The position numbers and the translations under genes were made by a program. Below are positions 38,459-50,792 of a stretch of DNA of 64,000 nucleotides, piece by piece. The stretch is taken from contig JAIOJX010000004.1 in assembly GCA_022376925.1 (NCBI GenBank), positions 6,944,001-7,008,000 on the forward strand, given 5' to 3'. Position 1 is the first letter of the stretch, and the number at the start of each line of letters is the position of its first letter. Source of the DNA: Tragulus kanchil. Lineage: Eukaryota > Chordata > Mammalia > Artiodactyla > Tragulidae. The notes under the pieces are model-generated. The model saw only the letters and a list, made by a program, of their open reading frames with translations. It was not told where the DNA came from and searched no databases.

Positions 38459-38700
38459 CATCATTTTTATTTTTCATCCATCTTTTTGATTCTTTGGCCT
38501 GTGTGGGCCTCCCATCGCAGTGGCCTCTCTCATTTCAGAGCACTGGCTCTGTGCACTTGCACTCCAGAGTGCTGGCTGGTATTTGGACACAGCGGCCAGC
38601 GGCTCTGCAACATGTGGGATCGTCCCGGGCCAGGGATTGAACCAGTGCCCCTTGTACTGCTAGGGGGACTGTTTACCCACTGGACCACCAGGGAAGCCCC
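38432..38700 (-). mobile_element. Long CHR-type tRNA SINE, copy 4, with target-site duplication
   Basis: Antisense blocks 'ttggcctgtgtgggcctccc', 'cactccagagtgctggctgg', 'gggccagggattgaacc' and 'ggaccaccagggaagcccc'. It is flanked by 13-bp repeats 'aacccttactttt' at 38419-38431 and 38701-38713. The T-rich end is imperfect ('tttgtttttggttttttgg'). Confidence 0.92.
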
Positions 38701-38713
38701 AACCCTTACTTTT

Positions 38714-39069
38714 AATGAGGAGAAAATAATTTTTGTTTTATTTATGAAGTAGCTGTTTAAACTAGGATTGCTTGGTTTCTTTTCATTTTCTTTTCATTTC
38801 AACTTGTGGTTTGCAATTCCTCTTCTATATTTAATAAGAAGCAACATAAAGTTTGTAAAATCCAATAATACAGGATGTGTTTAATATTGTGGATTTCATT
38901 CCACATTGATGTGTGCATTAATAAACACTTCAGGTTTTTAGCATCTCATTTTAGTGTTAAGTCAATGAACAGCAATATCTTAAAATGGATTTTTGTATTA
39001 CATGGTTGGTAGGTCTATTACATTTCATTTCCTAAAGCAGACGCTGGTGGTGTTTAGTCAACAAAACAG
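38714..39069. other. Unique AT-rich sequence
   Basis: No gene or nameable repeat. Confidence 0.5.
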
Positions 39070-39800
39070 TACGGAAGATGTATAATGGGCATTGAAGATA
39101 CGGCAGAGAACAAAGCACAGTGTTAGTCTTCAGGAAGCTTCAGTCTGGTAGGGGGAAACAGGTAACTGAGAATAATATATTTACTCTATCAAACGATGAT
39201 AAATGCTTTGGAATAAAAAGCAGGATGGGAAGAACAGGATAGTAAGGTCTGGTTATTCTTTCGGAAGTATTCATCTGGGACATGTTCATCTTAGTACCTC
39301 AGTATTAGTACTTAGTACCTTAGTATTTTGCTACAGCATGAATATGGCGAGCTAGTAACTAGTGAGGTTACTTAGGAGGAGAGCAAGCCAGCAAGAGAGA
39401 GAGGTACAGAAGTCTTGACATGGATGCTTGGTGTGTCTGTGGAAGAATGTAGAAGCCAAAATAGCTGTAGAAGGCCAAACAGGTTGGCGAGAATTTAGGT
39501 AATGGGGTCAGGTCACACAGGCAGCTTAAAAAATAAAAAAGACTCTGAGTGACGAGGAGGACTTTGAGGGACTCTGAGCCAAGGAATGACATGATCTGGT
39601 GTGATTTGGAACCATCTGTCTAGCTATTACATGGAAAAGAGATGGTAGAGGTGGGTGGGGGGAGAGTAGAGAAGCGAGATCAGTTCAGAGACCACTCACG
39701 GCCCAGTAAGAGATGGCAGTGGCTTGGACTAAAGGGATAGCTTTAGAGGTCAGATGCTGGGCACCTTTTAAAAGTAGAGCAGGTGGCATTAAGAGAGAAA
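39070..39800 (+). repeat. Old mammalian interspersed repeat, class unassigned
   Basis: 'aagatacggcagagaacaaa', 'gcttcagtctggtagggg', 'gatgataaatgctttgg', 'gccaaggaatgacatgatct' and 'gagatggcagtggcttggac' occur in the order of a well-known mammalian repeat related to the pieces at 6828 and 7585. I cannot name its class from memory with confidence. Confidence 0.5.
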
Positions 39801-40011
39801 AGTAGGGAGTCATGACAATTTCAAGCTTGTCAAGAATTGGGAAGAACATGAGGAATAATGACGTTTTGATTTACTGAACTGTTCACCTTTGTTAAATCTT
39901 TCGTACTTTCCCTGTATGCAGGGCTTCTTCTGTAGAGCATCCTGATGGAATTTACTTCTCCTGGTGGCAAAGGTCAGTTAAGAATCCACACTTCCTTAGG
40001 CAAATGCCCTT

Positions 40012-42174
40012 GGGCAGTGAGGCCTGCTTTTGTTCCAAAGGCAAAACCATCCATTGAAGAGCTCGAAATAGGCAGAGGGTGATGCCTACCTCTGATCCAA
40101 CTTCTTCTCTGCTTGGTCTTTAATGGTAATAGTGCACAGCCTGTGCTTTATTCATCCCTGAAGGCTGAATAGCAGGGAAAACCATTCAATTCCAGTTCAT
40201 TTATTTCTCTCCCTATTTTTTTTTTTTTTTTGTCTCACCCTTTTATTCCCATAAACCTAATCATTCATGATTTCCTGGCACAATTCCTGGATGTCAGTCA
40301 GGCCACCTCCACTGTTCAGCCTTCCTTGAATGCCTTAGCATTTCTGGGTCTTATTTTTCCTTGAAATACTGATATTCAAATATTATCACTGAGCTACCTA
40401 AACTCTCACCTTCTTTGTGAAGCCTTCCCACCTTTTCCCTCTCATGGCACTGAACCACTTCTGTGATAATACTTTAGAGTCTGCCTCTGGTAGCACTGAT
40501 ACTAGCACAGTAGTACTTAAAGTATTATAGCTTGCTATTATGTCTGCTTTCTTATTAGTTGCGAAGCTGGCTCCATTTCTTTCTACTGTCTAGCCCAACA
40601 TTGGTCCTTATTGCATTTAATTCTTTGAGCATAAAAATATGATGTGTGTTATATCAGTTTTTAAGGGCTTAGCATAAGTCTGGATACAAATGGACATTAA
40701 ATATATCTTAAATGAAGAAAGAGAGAAAAAGAGTTTCTACTTTGCATATTTTCTTCTAAAACAAAAATTGGATGATCAGCTTGCCTAGTCTTTGAAGACT
40801 TGTGAGTTTGCCTTCATGTGGAAGATTTAAATTTTCGTCAAATAAGTGTTTCTAAGAGGCACATAGGCTTGCTGAGGTTCGACTTACTCTTCTTTCATGC
40901 AGCTAAGGCCAAGCCAGCAGGGAGACTCCTGCCATCCAACCCCAGCCTGCTCCAGGCTTCACACACTTTTCATTTGTCGTCTTCTGACTGGCCATCCCAA
41001 TCCTAAGCTTACATAAAATTCAGCCCTCTGGCATTTGATGAATAAAACAACTCCTTGGCCAGAACGTGAGCTCGAAATAGGCAGAGGGTGATGCCTACCT
41101 CTGATCCAACTTCTTCTCTTTGGCAGTGAGTGTTTGTTCAAAGGCAAACCATCCTGAAGAGCTCGAAATAGGCAGAGGGTGATGCCTACCTCTGATCCAA
41201 CTTCTTCTCTGCTTGGTCTTTAATGGTAATAGTGCACAGCCTGTGCTTTATTCATCCCTGAAGGCTGACTAGCAGGAAAACCATTCAATTCCAGTTCATT
41301 TATTTCTCTCCCTATTTTTTTTTTTTTTTTGTCTCACCCTTTTATTCCCATAAACCTAATCATTCATGATTTCCTGGCACAATTCCTGGATGTCAGTCAG
41401 GCCACCTCCACTGTTCAGCCTTCCTTGAATGCCTTAGCATTTCTGGGTCTTATTTTTCCTTGAAATACTGATATTCAAATATTATCACTGAGCTACCTAA
41501 ACTCTCACCTTCTTTGTGAAGCCTTCCCACCTTTTCCCTCTCATGGCACTGAACCACTTCTGTGATAATACTTTAGAGTCTGCCTCTGGTAGCACTGATA
41601 CTAGCACAGTAGTACTTAAAGTATTATAGCTTGCTATTATGTCTGCTTTCTTATTAGTTGCGAAGCTGGCTCCATTTCTTTCTACTGTCTAGCCCAACAT
41701 TGGTCCTTATTGCATTTAATTCTTTGAGCATAAAAATATGATGTGTGTTATATCAGTTTTTAAGGGCTTAGCATAAGTCTGGATACAAATGGACATTAAA
41801 TATATCTTAAATGAAGAAAGAGAGAAAAAGAGTTTCTACTTTGCATATTTTCTTCTAAAACAAAAATTGGATGATCAGCTTGCCTAGTCTTTGAAGACTT
41901 GTGAGTTTGCCTTCATGTGGAAGATTTAAATTTTCGTCAAATAAGTGTTTCTAAGAGGCACATAGGCTTGCTGAGGTTCGACTTACTCTTCTTTCATGCA
42001 GCTAAGGCCAAGCCAGCAGGGAGACTCCTGCCATCCAACCCCAGCCTGCTCCAGGCTTCACACACTTTTCATTTGTCGTCTTCTGACTGGCCATCCCAAT
42101 CCTAAGCTTACATAAAAATTCAGCCCTCTGGCATTTGATGAATAAAACAACTCCTTGGCCAGAACGTGAGCTCT
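40012..42174. repeat. Duplication M: 40012-41074 repeated at 41120-42174
   Basis: About 1.06 kb repeated, with a 45-base insert at the join (41075-41119) that is itself a third copy of 'cgaaataggcagagggtg' and following bases. The first 40 bases of the second copy are ragged. Confidence 0.95.
40290..40700 (+). mobile_element. Possible L2 LINE 3' fragment
   Basis: 'cttctttgtgaagccttccc', 'ctcatggcactgaaccactt', 'gtctgctttcttattagttg' and 'agcataagtctggatacaaa' loosely follow the L2 3' end. Weak. The duplicated copy is at about 41390-41800. Confidence 0.4.
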
Positions 42175-42755
42175 CCATGTACTCAGATTTTCTCCTCCGT
42201 GGGCACCCCTGCATCTCAGTGCCCATCAGCAGCTAGGCCTATGCCACTTGCTTAGCTGGAGCTTCTGCAGCAGGAGACAGTGAGATAGGATGACAGGAAG
42301 ACCAGACTTGAAATGAAGAGATGGGGACAGACTTTGCAGTCTCTGAATAGTTCTTCCTCTGCAAAATGGGACTAAAAATTACTTCAGCAGATAACCCCTG
42401 TATTGTTTCTAGAATCACATGAAAGAGAGCACATGAGACTATTCTCTAATCATACAGTGTTATTCACACTTTGAGATTACTCTGAAATAATCTCATTTTG
42501 CGAACTGGCCGTCAGTAAACTGAAGTGGAGAAGAGAGGTGTGGGTAAGGAAACGGAGGACATGAGGCACAGGAAGCCCTTAGCACAGTCCCCAGTTCATG
42601 GCAAATGCTCACTGACGCTGAGGCAGCTTCTACGATTATTGTTTTGGCTATTGTAGCTGTTTTCCTTGGTTTGAACCCTACCATGCAGATGATATAATTT
42701 ATAGAGGTAGTAATTATTGTCATGTTTGTGGTGTTTTGGATAGATGTCTCATTTA
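42175..42755. other. Unique intergenic sequence
   Basis: No gene. Parts near 42300-42450 resemble a decayed MIR ('ttgcagtctctgaatagttc', 'ctgcaaaatgggactaaaaa') but are not firmly assignable. Confidence 0.45.
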
Positions 42756-42955
42756 ATACTCTTAACGACGCCTTCCTTTTCCTCCTCTTTTCCTTGCCCT
42801 TTTTATTTTACAACTGAGAGAATTTATACCAAGAGAGGTAATAAGTAACGTCCTTAAGCTAACATAGCTTTTAAGTAATGATGCTGCATTTTGAACCCAA
42901 ACAGTCTAACTCAAGAGTGCCTATACTTCTTGGCTATGCAGTATTGGCTCTTGAT
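42756..42955 (-). mobile_element. MIR SINE
   Basis: 'ttttacaactgagagaattt', 'accaagagaggtaataagta', 'ttttgaacccaaacagtcta' and 'ggctatgcagtattggc' give the antisense MIR layout. A second, shorter MIR-like patch is at about 43045-43140. Confidence 0.68.
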
Positions 42956-43140
42956 GACATGTAACTCTGCCAAAAGAAAACACAACAGAGTTGTCTAGCT
43001 GAAATAATTCTACAATTCTATTTTAATAAACTGCCTTTGATCTGTGAGTTAGACATATTTTATTATCTTCATAAGTGAAGAGACTGAGGATTAGAGGCCT
43101 AAAATGATTTGACAAGGAACTGTGCTATTTCACAGAATTC

Positions 43141-43658
43141 TAGAATTCTTGAGCTCATCTTGTTTAAACCTGTCACCTCAAAGAGGAAATTTTTGCAGGG
43201 AGAAAGCATCATTTATTCATTGTTATATGTTGTTCTAGTAGTAGTAGCATCAGGGCTAAAACACAGTCTTTTTTCATCACATTTATGAATTAATTGACTA
43301 GGTAAGGGGCATTATTTATAGTTAGATGCCGTATGATATTAAGTGATGCACACAACGTTAGAATGACTAACAGATCTTATCCATCTTAACTCCTTGGTTG
43401 TCTGCAAATATGGCTTTTGGCTGGTTACGGAAGGAAATTCTTGCTATTATTTTCACTGTGAGCAACTTTAGATTGGATTATAGGAAGGTATATGAGGATT
43501 TATTAAGATTCTTTATTAGCATTTTGAATTAGAAGTGCAATGCAAATGGATTATTTTCCAAGGACGCTTGAAAAACTTGATTTGCAGAGGCCAGCAGGGA
43601 AACTGATTCCTGCCTAAAACTAGAGGCACTAGAGGGGAGTAGGGTCTCATTAACCTCA
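43141..43658. other. Unique intergenic sequence
   Basis: No gene or nameable repeat. Confidence 0.5.
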
Positions 43659-45856
43659 CTGAGCCTGAGTGTCTTGGGAGGGACTGGGGTACTAAGCCTT
43701 TGTGATCTGACAATGGGAGGCTTATCTGTAACTGTGGTTTCTGGGATTATTTTTCCCCATGTTGAAACAAATCAGTCATCAGCAGAACACTTACTTCACT
43801 AAAACTCTAATTGTTCTTTCCTCATCTAAAATCTCAGGGCTCGCCAATGATAGCTTTGAAATCTCTTTTCTTTTTCTTCTTTTCCTCTGCAAAGACACCC
43901 TAATATGGGCAATGATACTTAAAAGAAAACAGAAATAATGACTCATAAAATCTCTCAGTCATTAAAAAAAAGATTGCAAGTTTGAGGTCCTCTTGAGATT
44001 TGGCAGAAATTATTTTTTGTCATCAATTTACGTGCTTCATCAAAAAGCTTGCTATAAAGCTTGGTGATGGCTCAGAGAGAAGTCTAATGCACATGAAGTG
44101 CTGGAAGCTGCATCTTAAAATGCCACCGTCTCTCTCAGTGGAAGAGAAGAATATATACTCATGGTTGTAACAACTGCTAGACAAAGCATGCTTAATAACA
44201 CTTCTGGGGAGGACTTGTACACTGGCTATTGTGGATGAATAAGTGGAGCTGTCCGTGGGACTGGACGAAACCCAAGAATCTGTGCAAAGCCATCTGGAAT
44301 ATTTAAACCTTCACAATGGGGGCAATCAGACTTCCTCTATGAGGGCTGATTGCTAGTCTTGTTAACAGGAAGAAGTTGGTGGTCCATTTATTTAATCACC
44401 GCCTGACAAAAGCTTCCAGTAAATAAGGTTTTAAGAAAGGAAACATATTTTAGAAATGAATCAGTGTTCTATAGTGTTGGAAAAGTTTTGCACTTTGCTT
44501 CCTCTCTAGTCTCCCAACCTAGGCAGCCTTTTCCCTCTCCAATTGTCTGCCTTTTCTCAGAGTAAAATCCAAAGGATAACGAATACTATAGTCTGTAGAG
44601 CGCAAGGATGTTTACTTCAGAATAGATAGTCACGTTTGCATTGTTATTTAATTCAATGAATAAAAATCCAATTTTAGCAGTCTCTTATTTGGGGCAGATT
44701 TAGAAATATTTCAGGCACAGTTCTAAATCATGCTGGAGTTAAAGAGCAAAAATGCATAATCTGAGCCTGAGTGTCTTGGGAGGGACTAAGCCTTTGTGAT
44801 CTGACAATGGGAGGCTTATCTGTAACTGTGGTTTCTGGGATTATTTTTCCCCATGTTGAAACAAATCAGTCATCAGCAGAACACTTACTTCACTAAAACT
44901 CTAATTGTTCTTTCCTCATCTAAAATCTCAGGGCTCGCCAATGATAGCTTTGAAATCTCTTTTCTTTTTCTTCTTTTCCTCTGCAAAGACACCCTAATAT
45001 GGGCAATGATACTTAAAAGAAAACAGAAATAATGACTCATAAAATCTCTCAGTCATTAAAAAAAAGATTGCAAGTTTGAGGTCCTCTTGAGATTTGGCAG
45101 AAATTATTTTTTGTCATCAATTTACGTGCTTCATCAAAAAGCTTGCTATAAAGCTTGGTGATGGCTCAGAGAGAAGTCTAATGCACATGAAGTGCTGGAA
45201 GCTGCATCTTAAAATGCCACCGTCTCTCTCAGTGGAAGAGAAGAATATATACTCATGGTTGTAACAACTGCTAGACAAAGCATGCTTAATAACACTTCTG
45301 GGGAGGACTTGTACACTGGCTATTGTGGATGAATAAGTGGAGCTGTCCGTGGGACTGGACGAAACCCAAGAATCTGTGCAAAGCCATCTGGAATATTTAA
45401 ACCTTCACAATGGGGGCAATCAGACTTCCTCTATGAGGGCTGATTGCTAGTCTTGTTAACAGGAAGAAGTTGGTGGTCCATTTATTTAATCACCGCCTGA
45501 CAAAAGCTTCCAGTAAATAAGGTTTTAAGAAAGGAAACATATTTTAGAAATGAATCAGTGTTCTATAGTGTTGGAAAAGTTTTGCACTTTGCTTCCTCTC
45601 TAGTCTCCCAACCTAGGCAGCCTTTTCCCTCTCCAATTGTCTGCCTTTTCTCAGAGTAAAATCCAAAGGATAACGAATACTATAGTCTGTAGAGCGCAAG
45701 GATGTTTACTTCAGAATAGATAGTCACGTTTGCATTGTTATTTAATTCAATGAATAAAAATCCAATTTTAGCAGTCTCTTATTTGGGGCAGATTTAGAAA
45801 TATTTCAGGCACAGTTCTAAATCATGCTGGAGTTAAAGAGCAAAAATGCATAATCT
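43659..45856. repeat. Duplication N: 43659-44760 repeated at 44761-45856
   Basis: About 1.1 kb head to tail, sharing 'aatct' at the join. The second copy lacks about eight bases ('ggggtact'-type) near its start; otherwise near identical. Confidence 0.96.
44030..44420. other. Candidate conserved non-coding block
   Basis: Repeat-free sequence of even composition with dense words of transcription-factor type ('ttgttaac', 'tatttaatcacc', 'gctgattgct', 'gaatatttaaacc'). It has no coding signal. The texture is that of a non-coding conserved element, but only cross-species alignment can show this. The duplicated copy is at about 45125-45515. Confidence 0.3.
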
Positions 45857-47909
45857 CTGATGTCAGAATATAAAATGATGTAAGGTGTAACCAGTGCCAT
45901 ATTACCTAATACATCTTCACTACAAGGTAGAATAAGTTAAAGCCTTTACCCAGAGGTACAGAAAATGTAATAGAAATGCACACCAAGGAGATCATATATT
46001 ATGGTAAAAAGAAAAACTAGAGGTGGAAGATAGCATTGGAGAAAGTCTTTGACAAGAAGATCATGTTTAAATAGTTAGTAATGAGTCATAGCCACACATC
46101 ATTTTACCTAACTAATAATGTTCTTTCAACTGTAGAAGAGAATGAGGGGCTTACTCTGACAGGGGCTAAGGTATGAAGCACCCAAAGATAAAGCCAAGGA
46201 ATACCAACTCATAAGCTTCAAAGTTTTAGACCAAGCACAGGTGTTTTGTCTAAGCATTTTGTTACATATAATCGTGTACAGGTCTTCAAAGGCAATATAA
46301 CCAGATAGCATTTTGCTTTGGTTAAAGGATGAGCTGCTTAGCACACTTTTTTATATACTGACCAAGTATTATGATAACTTTATTACTTGTGGACATTTGA
46401 ATCTGGACCTTTGGCTTAAATAATAGGAAGCGTATCAGATTTATTTCTTCTGGAGACAAGATTAATGTGGGCAAAATGGGAATTGACTGCTCTGTGAAAA
46501 AGAGTGAGGGAGCTTTAAAAGAAAGCAAAAGTCATAGAAAGGAAATTATGAGAGCCCTTTCTATAAAAGTTATTGGTACCTTTTTTATTACACAGAAGGT
46601 TTAAGTTCAGGGATGTAATTAGAGGTATATAATCAGCCTGTGGATCAACTTGGATAATGGACTCTCCAGCTATTGTTTTTTTTTTCTATACCCTTATGGA
46701 AACTGAGTTCCAAGACCAGTGCTTTCTGATTTTAAACGTTTCCTATAGCTAATCCTGACATACTGGCCTATGGGGACATCTCCAATTCAGGGATAGAATT
46801 GATATTCATAATGATGATGATGGTGGTGATGATAACTTGGAGCAAGCAAATCATAGAATATAGGATCTGAATCAGTGCAAAAAAATCTCTGATGTCAGAA
46901 TATAAAATGATGTAAGGTGTAACCAGTGCCATATTACCTAATACATCTTCACTACAAGGTAGAATAAGTTAAAGCCTTTACCCAGAGGTACAGAAAATGT
47001 AATAGAAATGCACACCAAGGAGATCATATATTATGGTAAAAAGAAAAACTAGAGGTGGAAGATAGCATTGGAGAAAGTCTTTGACAAGAAGATCATGTTT
47101 AAATAGTTAGTAATGAGTCATAGCCACACATCATTTTACCTAACTAATAATGTTCTTTCAACTGTAGAAGAGAATGAGGGGCTTACTCTGACAGGGGCTA
47201 AGGTATGAAGCACCCAAAGATAAAGCCAAGGAATACCAACTCATAAGCTTCAAAGTTTTAGACCAAGCACAGGTGTTTTGTCTAAGCATTTTGTTACATA
47301 TAATCGTGTACAGGTCTTCAAAGGCAATATAACCAGATAGCATTTTGCTTTGGTTAAAGGATGAGCTGCTTAGCACACTTTTTTATATACTGACCAAGTA
47401 TTATGATAACTTTATTACTTGTGGACATTTGAATCTGGACCTTTGGCTTAAATAATAGGAAGCGTATCAGATTTATTTCTTCTGGAGACAAGATTAATGT
47501 GGGCAAAATGGGAATTGACTGCTCTGTGAAAAAGAGTGAGGGAGCTTTAAAAGAAAGCAAAAGTCATAGAAAGGAAATTATGAGAGCCCTTTCTATAAAA
47601 GTTATTGGTACCTTTTTTATTACACAGAAGGTTTAAGTTCAGGGATGTAATTAGAGGTATATAATCAGCCTGTGGATCAACTTGGATAATGGACTCTCCA
47701 GCTATTGTTTTTTTTTTCTATACCCTTATGGAAACTGAGTTCCAAGACCAGTGCTTTCTGATTTTAAACGTTTCCTATAGCTAATCCTGACATACTGGCC
47801 TATGGGGACATCTCCAATTCAGGGATAGAATTGATATTCATAATGATGATGATGGTGGTGATGATAACTTGGAGCAAGCAAATCATAGAATATAGGATCT
47901 GAATCAGTG
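45852..47909. repeat. Duplication O: 45852-46877 repeated at 46884-47909
   Basis: About 1.03 kb head to tail with a few extra A at the join. The shortest unit in the series. Identity is near complete. Confidence 0.96.
46810..46833. repeat. GAT/GGT trinucleotide repeat
   Basis: A 'gatgatgatggtggtgatga' run. It appears three times (again near 47842 and 48943) only because duplications O and P copy it. Confidence 0.85.
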
Positions 47910-49856
47910 GAAAAGATACAGATTAAAAAACATTAGCAGTTTCAGTGTTTACTAATTGTTCAGTTGAATGAGGCCCTAGGCAATATACTTCAATTATTTA
48001 TTATCATCATATCTTGTATTGAAATATATTACACAGACATATAGTTTTATGTATTATTTCTTACCAAGAGAGAAAGCTGTCCTCCTATGTCCTTGTCATT
48101 TATGCTCTGTCCTCTGCCTAGTAATATCTTCGTTGTTTATCCTTTTTGCAGCAGGATTTATAATGCTTAAGAGTACTTGGGTATGGGGGAAAATGTTGAC
48201 ATTAGAGAGATGATTCATTGAGTAAATTGACACAAATTTATTGTGACTGAGGGTCAGTGTGCTGACATCAATTCCCTCAAGCAAAATTGCTTTATCAAAA
48301 TACAAATCAGTGAAGAAAAACTCCCCATCTATTTTCTTTCCCTCGAAGAAATCCTGGACCATCTGATACAGAGTGTTGGATATTTGGGAAAGCAATTATT
48401 CATCTAGGAAAATCAACTTTTGATAGCTTCATGAGTTATGAAAAGCAAAATGCCAATGAAAAATATCTGACTTTCTGGTTTTGAATAAGACATTTTCTCT
48501 TCATGAGATTGTGGTGACCAATGCGGACTGAGGCATGTGTAGTTTGAGTTTCATAGCACTTGAGTATGTTTGTATGTTTTATGTTAGTGGTTCTCAAGCT
48601 TGAGGATGCACCAGAGGACTTGTTAAATGTGTATTACTGGCCATCCTCCCTAGCATTTCTAATTCAGTAAATCTGGGATGAAGTGTAAGACTCTGCATTT
48701 CCAAGAAGTTCCCAGGTTGTCCTAAAGTTGCTGACCCAAGGACCACACTTAGAATTAGAGGTATATAATCAGCCTGTGGATCAACTTGGATAATGGACTC
48801 TCCAGCTATTGTTTTTTTTCTATACCCTTATGGAAACTGAGTTCCAAGACCAGTGCTTTCTGATTTTAAACGTTTCCTATAGCTAATCCTGACATACTGG
48901 CCTATGGGGACATCTCCAATTCAGGGATAGAATTGATATTCATAATGATGATGATGGTGGTGATGATAACTTGGAGCAAGCAAATCATAGAATATAGGAT
49001 CTGAATCAGTGGAAAAGATACAGATTAAAAAACATTAGCAGTTTCAGTGTTTACTAATTGTTCAGTTGAATGAGGCCCTAGGCAATATACTTCAATTATT
49101 TATTATCATCATATCTTGTATTGAAATATATTACACAGACATATAGTTTTATGTATTATTTCTTACCAAGAGAGAAAGCTGTCCTCCTATGTCCTTGTCA
49201 TTTATGCTCTGTCCTCTGCCTAGTAATATCTTCGTTGTTTATCCTTTTTGCAGCAGGATTTATAATGCTTAAGAGTACTTGGGTATGGGGGAAAATGTTG
49301 ACATTAGAGAGATGATTCATTGAGTAAATTGACACAAATTTATTGTGACTGAGGGTCAGTGTGCTGACATCAATTCCCTCAAGCAAAATTGCTTTATCAA
49401 AATACAAATCAGTGAAGAAAAACTCCCCATCTATTTTCTTTCCCTCGAAGAAATCCTGGACCATCTGATACAGAGTGTTGGATATTTGGGAAAGCAATTA
49501 TTCATCTAGGAAAATCAACTTTTGATAGCTTCATGAGTTATGAAAAGCAAAATGCCAATGAAAAATATCTGACTTTCTGGTTTTGAATAAGACATTTTTC
49601 TCTTCATGAGATTGTGGTGACCAATGCGGACTGAGGCATGTGTAGTTTGAGTTTCATAGCACTTGAGTATGTTTGTATGTTTTATGTTAGTGGTTCTCAA
49701 GCTTGAGGATGCACCAGAGGACTTGTTAAATGTGTATTACTGGCCATCCTCCCTAGCATTTCTAATTCAGTAAATCTGGGATGAAGTGTAAGACTCTGCA
49801 TTTCCAAGAAGTTCCCAGGTTGTCCTAAAGTTGCTGACCCAAGGACCACACTTAGA
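47648..49856. repeat. Duplication P: 47648-48752 repeated at 48753-49856
   Basis: About 1.1 kb head to tail, sharing 'ttagaa' at the join. 46617-46877 is a third partial copy through duplication O. Differences are T-run lengths (near 48809 and 49596). Confidence 0.96.
48585..48752 (+). mobile_element. MER5A (hAT-Charlie) non-autonomous DNA transposon
   Basis: 'tagtggttctcaagcttgag', 'ggacttgttaaatgtgtatt', 'ctaattcagtaaatctggga', 'ctctgcatttccaagaagtt' and 'cccaggttgtcc' match MER5A order. The element's last bases are cut at the duplication P join. The duplicated copy is at 49690-49857. Confidence 0.85.
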
Positions 49857-50301
49857 AAAAATGCCTCACAAACCATTCTTTAAAAATTCCTTTCACATTA
49901 TCATCAGGTTCATTTGTCTTTAAGCTTGATAAAATGGGAAAGGCTGGCATAATTCTCTGTAGGTTACGCATGGAAAAAGCAGATGCTGAAGTTCATTTGC
50001 CATTGTTATCCATATGGTAAACCAGTGATGGAGTGCTGGAATCCATCTTTAGCTCTGACTGTTGGCTTTAGTGATGCAAATTCTCTTTTGAATAGGATTC
50101 AATTGATAAAGACAAGGGATAGGATATGAGATGATTTTCATTGTCAGGTATGGTACATAGGATATAAATTAAGGACAAACTCCTCTGCCTGGGAGGATCA
50201 GTCCGAAAGCTAAGTTTTTGCCCCATCTCCAAATGATCTCTATTTAATCAAACTGGACATTCCTCAAATGAGGCAGGTTATTTTCTACTTTCAAACAGGG
50301 A
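49857..50301. other. Unique intergenic sequence
   Basis: No gene or nameable repeat. It ends in the 11-bp target repeat of the truncated L1 that follows. Confidence 0.5.
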
Positions 50302-50583
50302 CATATATATATATATATAAATTATTACAGAGTTTTGTTGTTCACAGACATGTATGTTCCCAGATCAGTCATATGCATATCCCTGGCACCCTTTCCCCTC
50401 CCAATCCCCCCATCCTACCCCTCCAGGTTGTCGCACAGAGCCCTTGTAGGACCTTCTGTTCTCACAGTGCAATGACAATAGCTATCTTTTTCACATATGA
50501 CAGTTTAGGTTTCCATGTCACTCCCTCTATGCCTCCCACCCACTGTTCATTTCCCACAATGTCCATATGTCTATTCTCTTAAG
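50302..50583 (-). mobile_element. 5'-truncated L1 3' UTR insertion with target-site duplication
   Basis: Antisense L1 3' UTR of the same type as at 59031 ('ttacagagttttgttgttca', 'cagacatgtatgttcccaga', 'ccaatccccccatccta'). It is flanked by 11-bp 'tcaaacaggga' at 50291-50301 and 50584-50594. The tail is TA-rich rather than pure A/T. The duplicated copy is at 51414-51695. Confidence 0.85.
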
Positions 50584-50729
50584 TCAAACAGGGAGATATT
50601 TAATGTTTTCTCTCTATCTCTTCTCACTAAAATTATGTTTCTCAGCGTTCAATAATATGTGACTTTTTCCATTGTATTTTTCTTTCTAACCTTTCTCCTA
50701 GTTCCTTCATTTATGTGTAGTAACTTGTG

Positions 50730-50792
50730 TCTCTGGTGGCTCCTGCATTGATGGGTGGGTTCTTTACCACTGGTGCCACCTGGGGAGCCTCA
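50730..50792 (-). mobile_element. Bov-tA SINE head fragment
   Basis: 'ctcctgcattgatgggtggg', 'ttctttaccactggtgccac' and 'ctggggagcc' are the antisense Bov-tA head. Only about 60 bases remain. The duplicated copy is at about 51842-51904. Confidence 0.7.

Noticed and set aside
48096..48395. A 99-codon minus-strand frame as a small gene
   Set aside because: No domain, no promoter or splice context, and duplicated only through duplication P.
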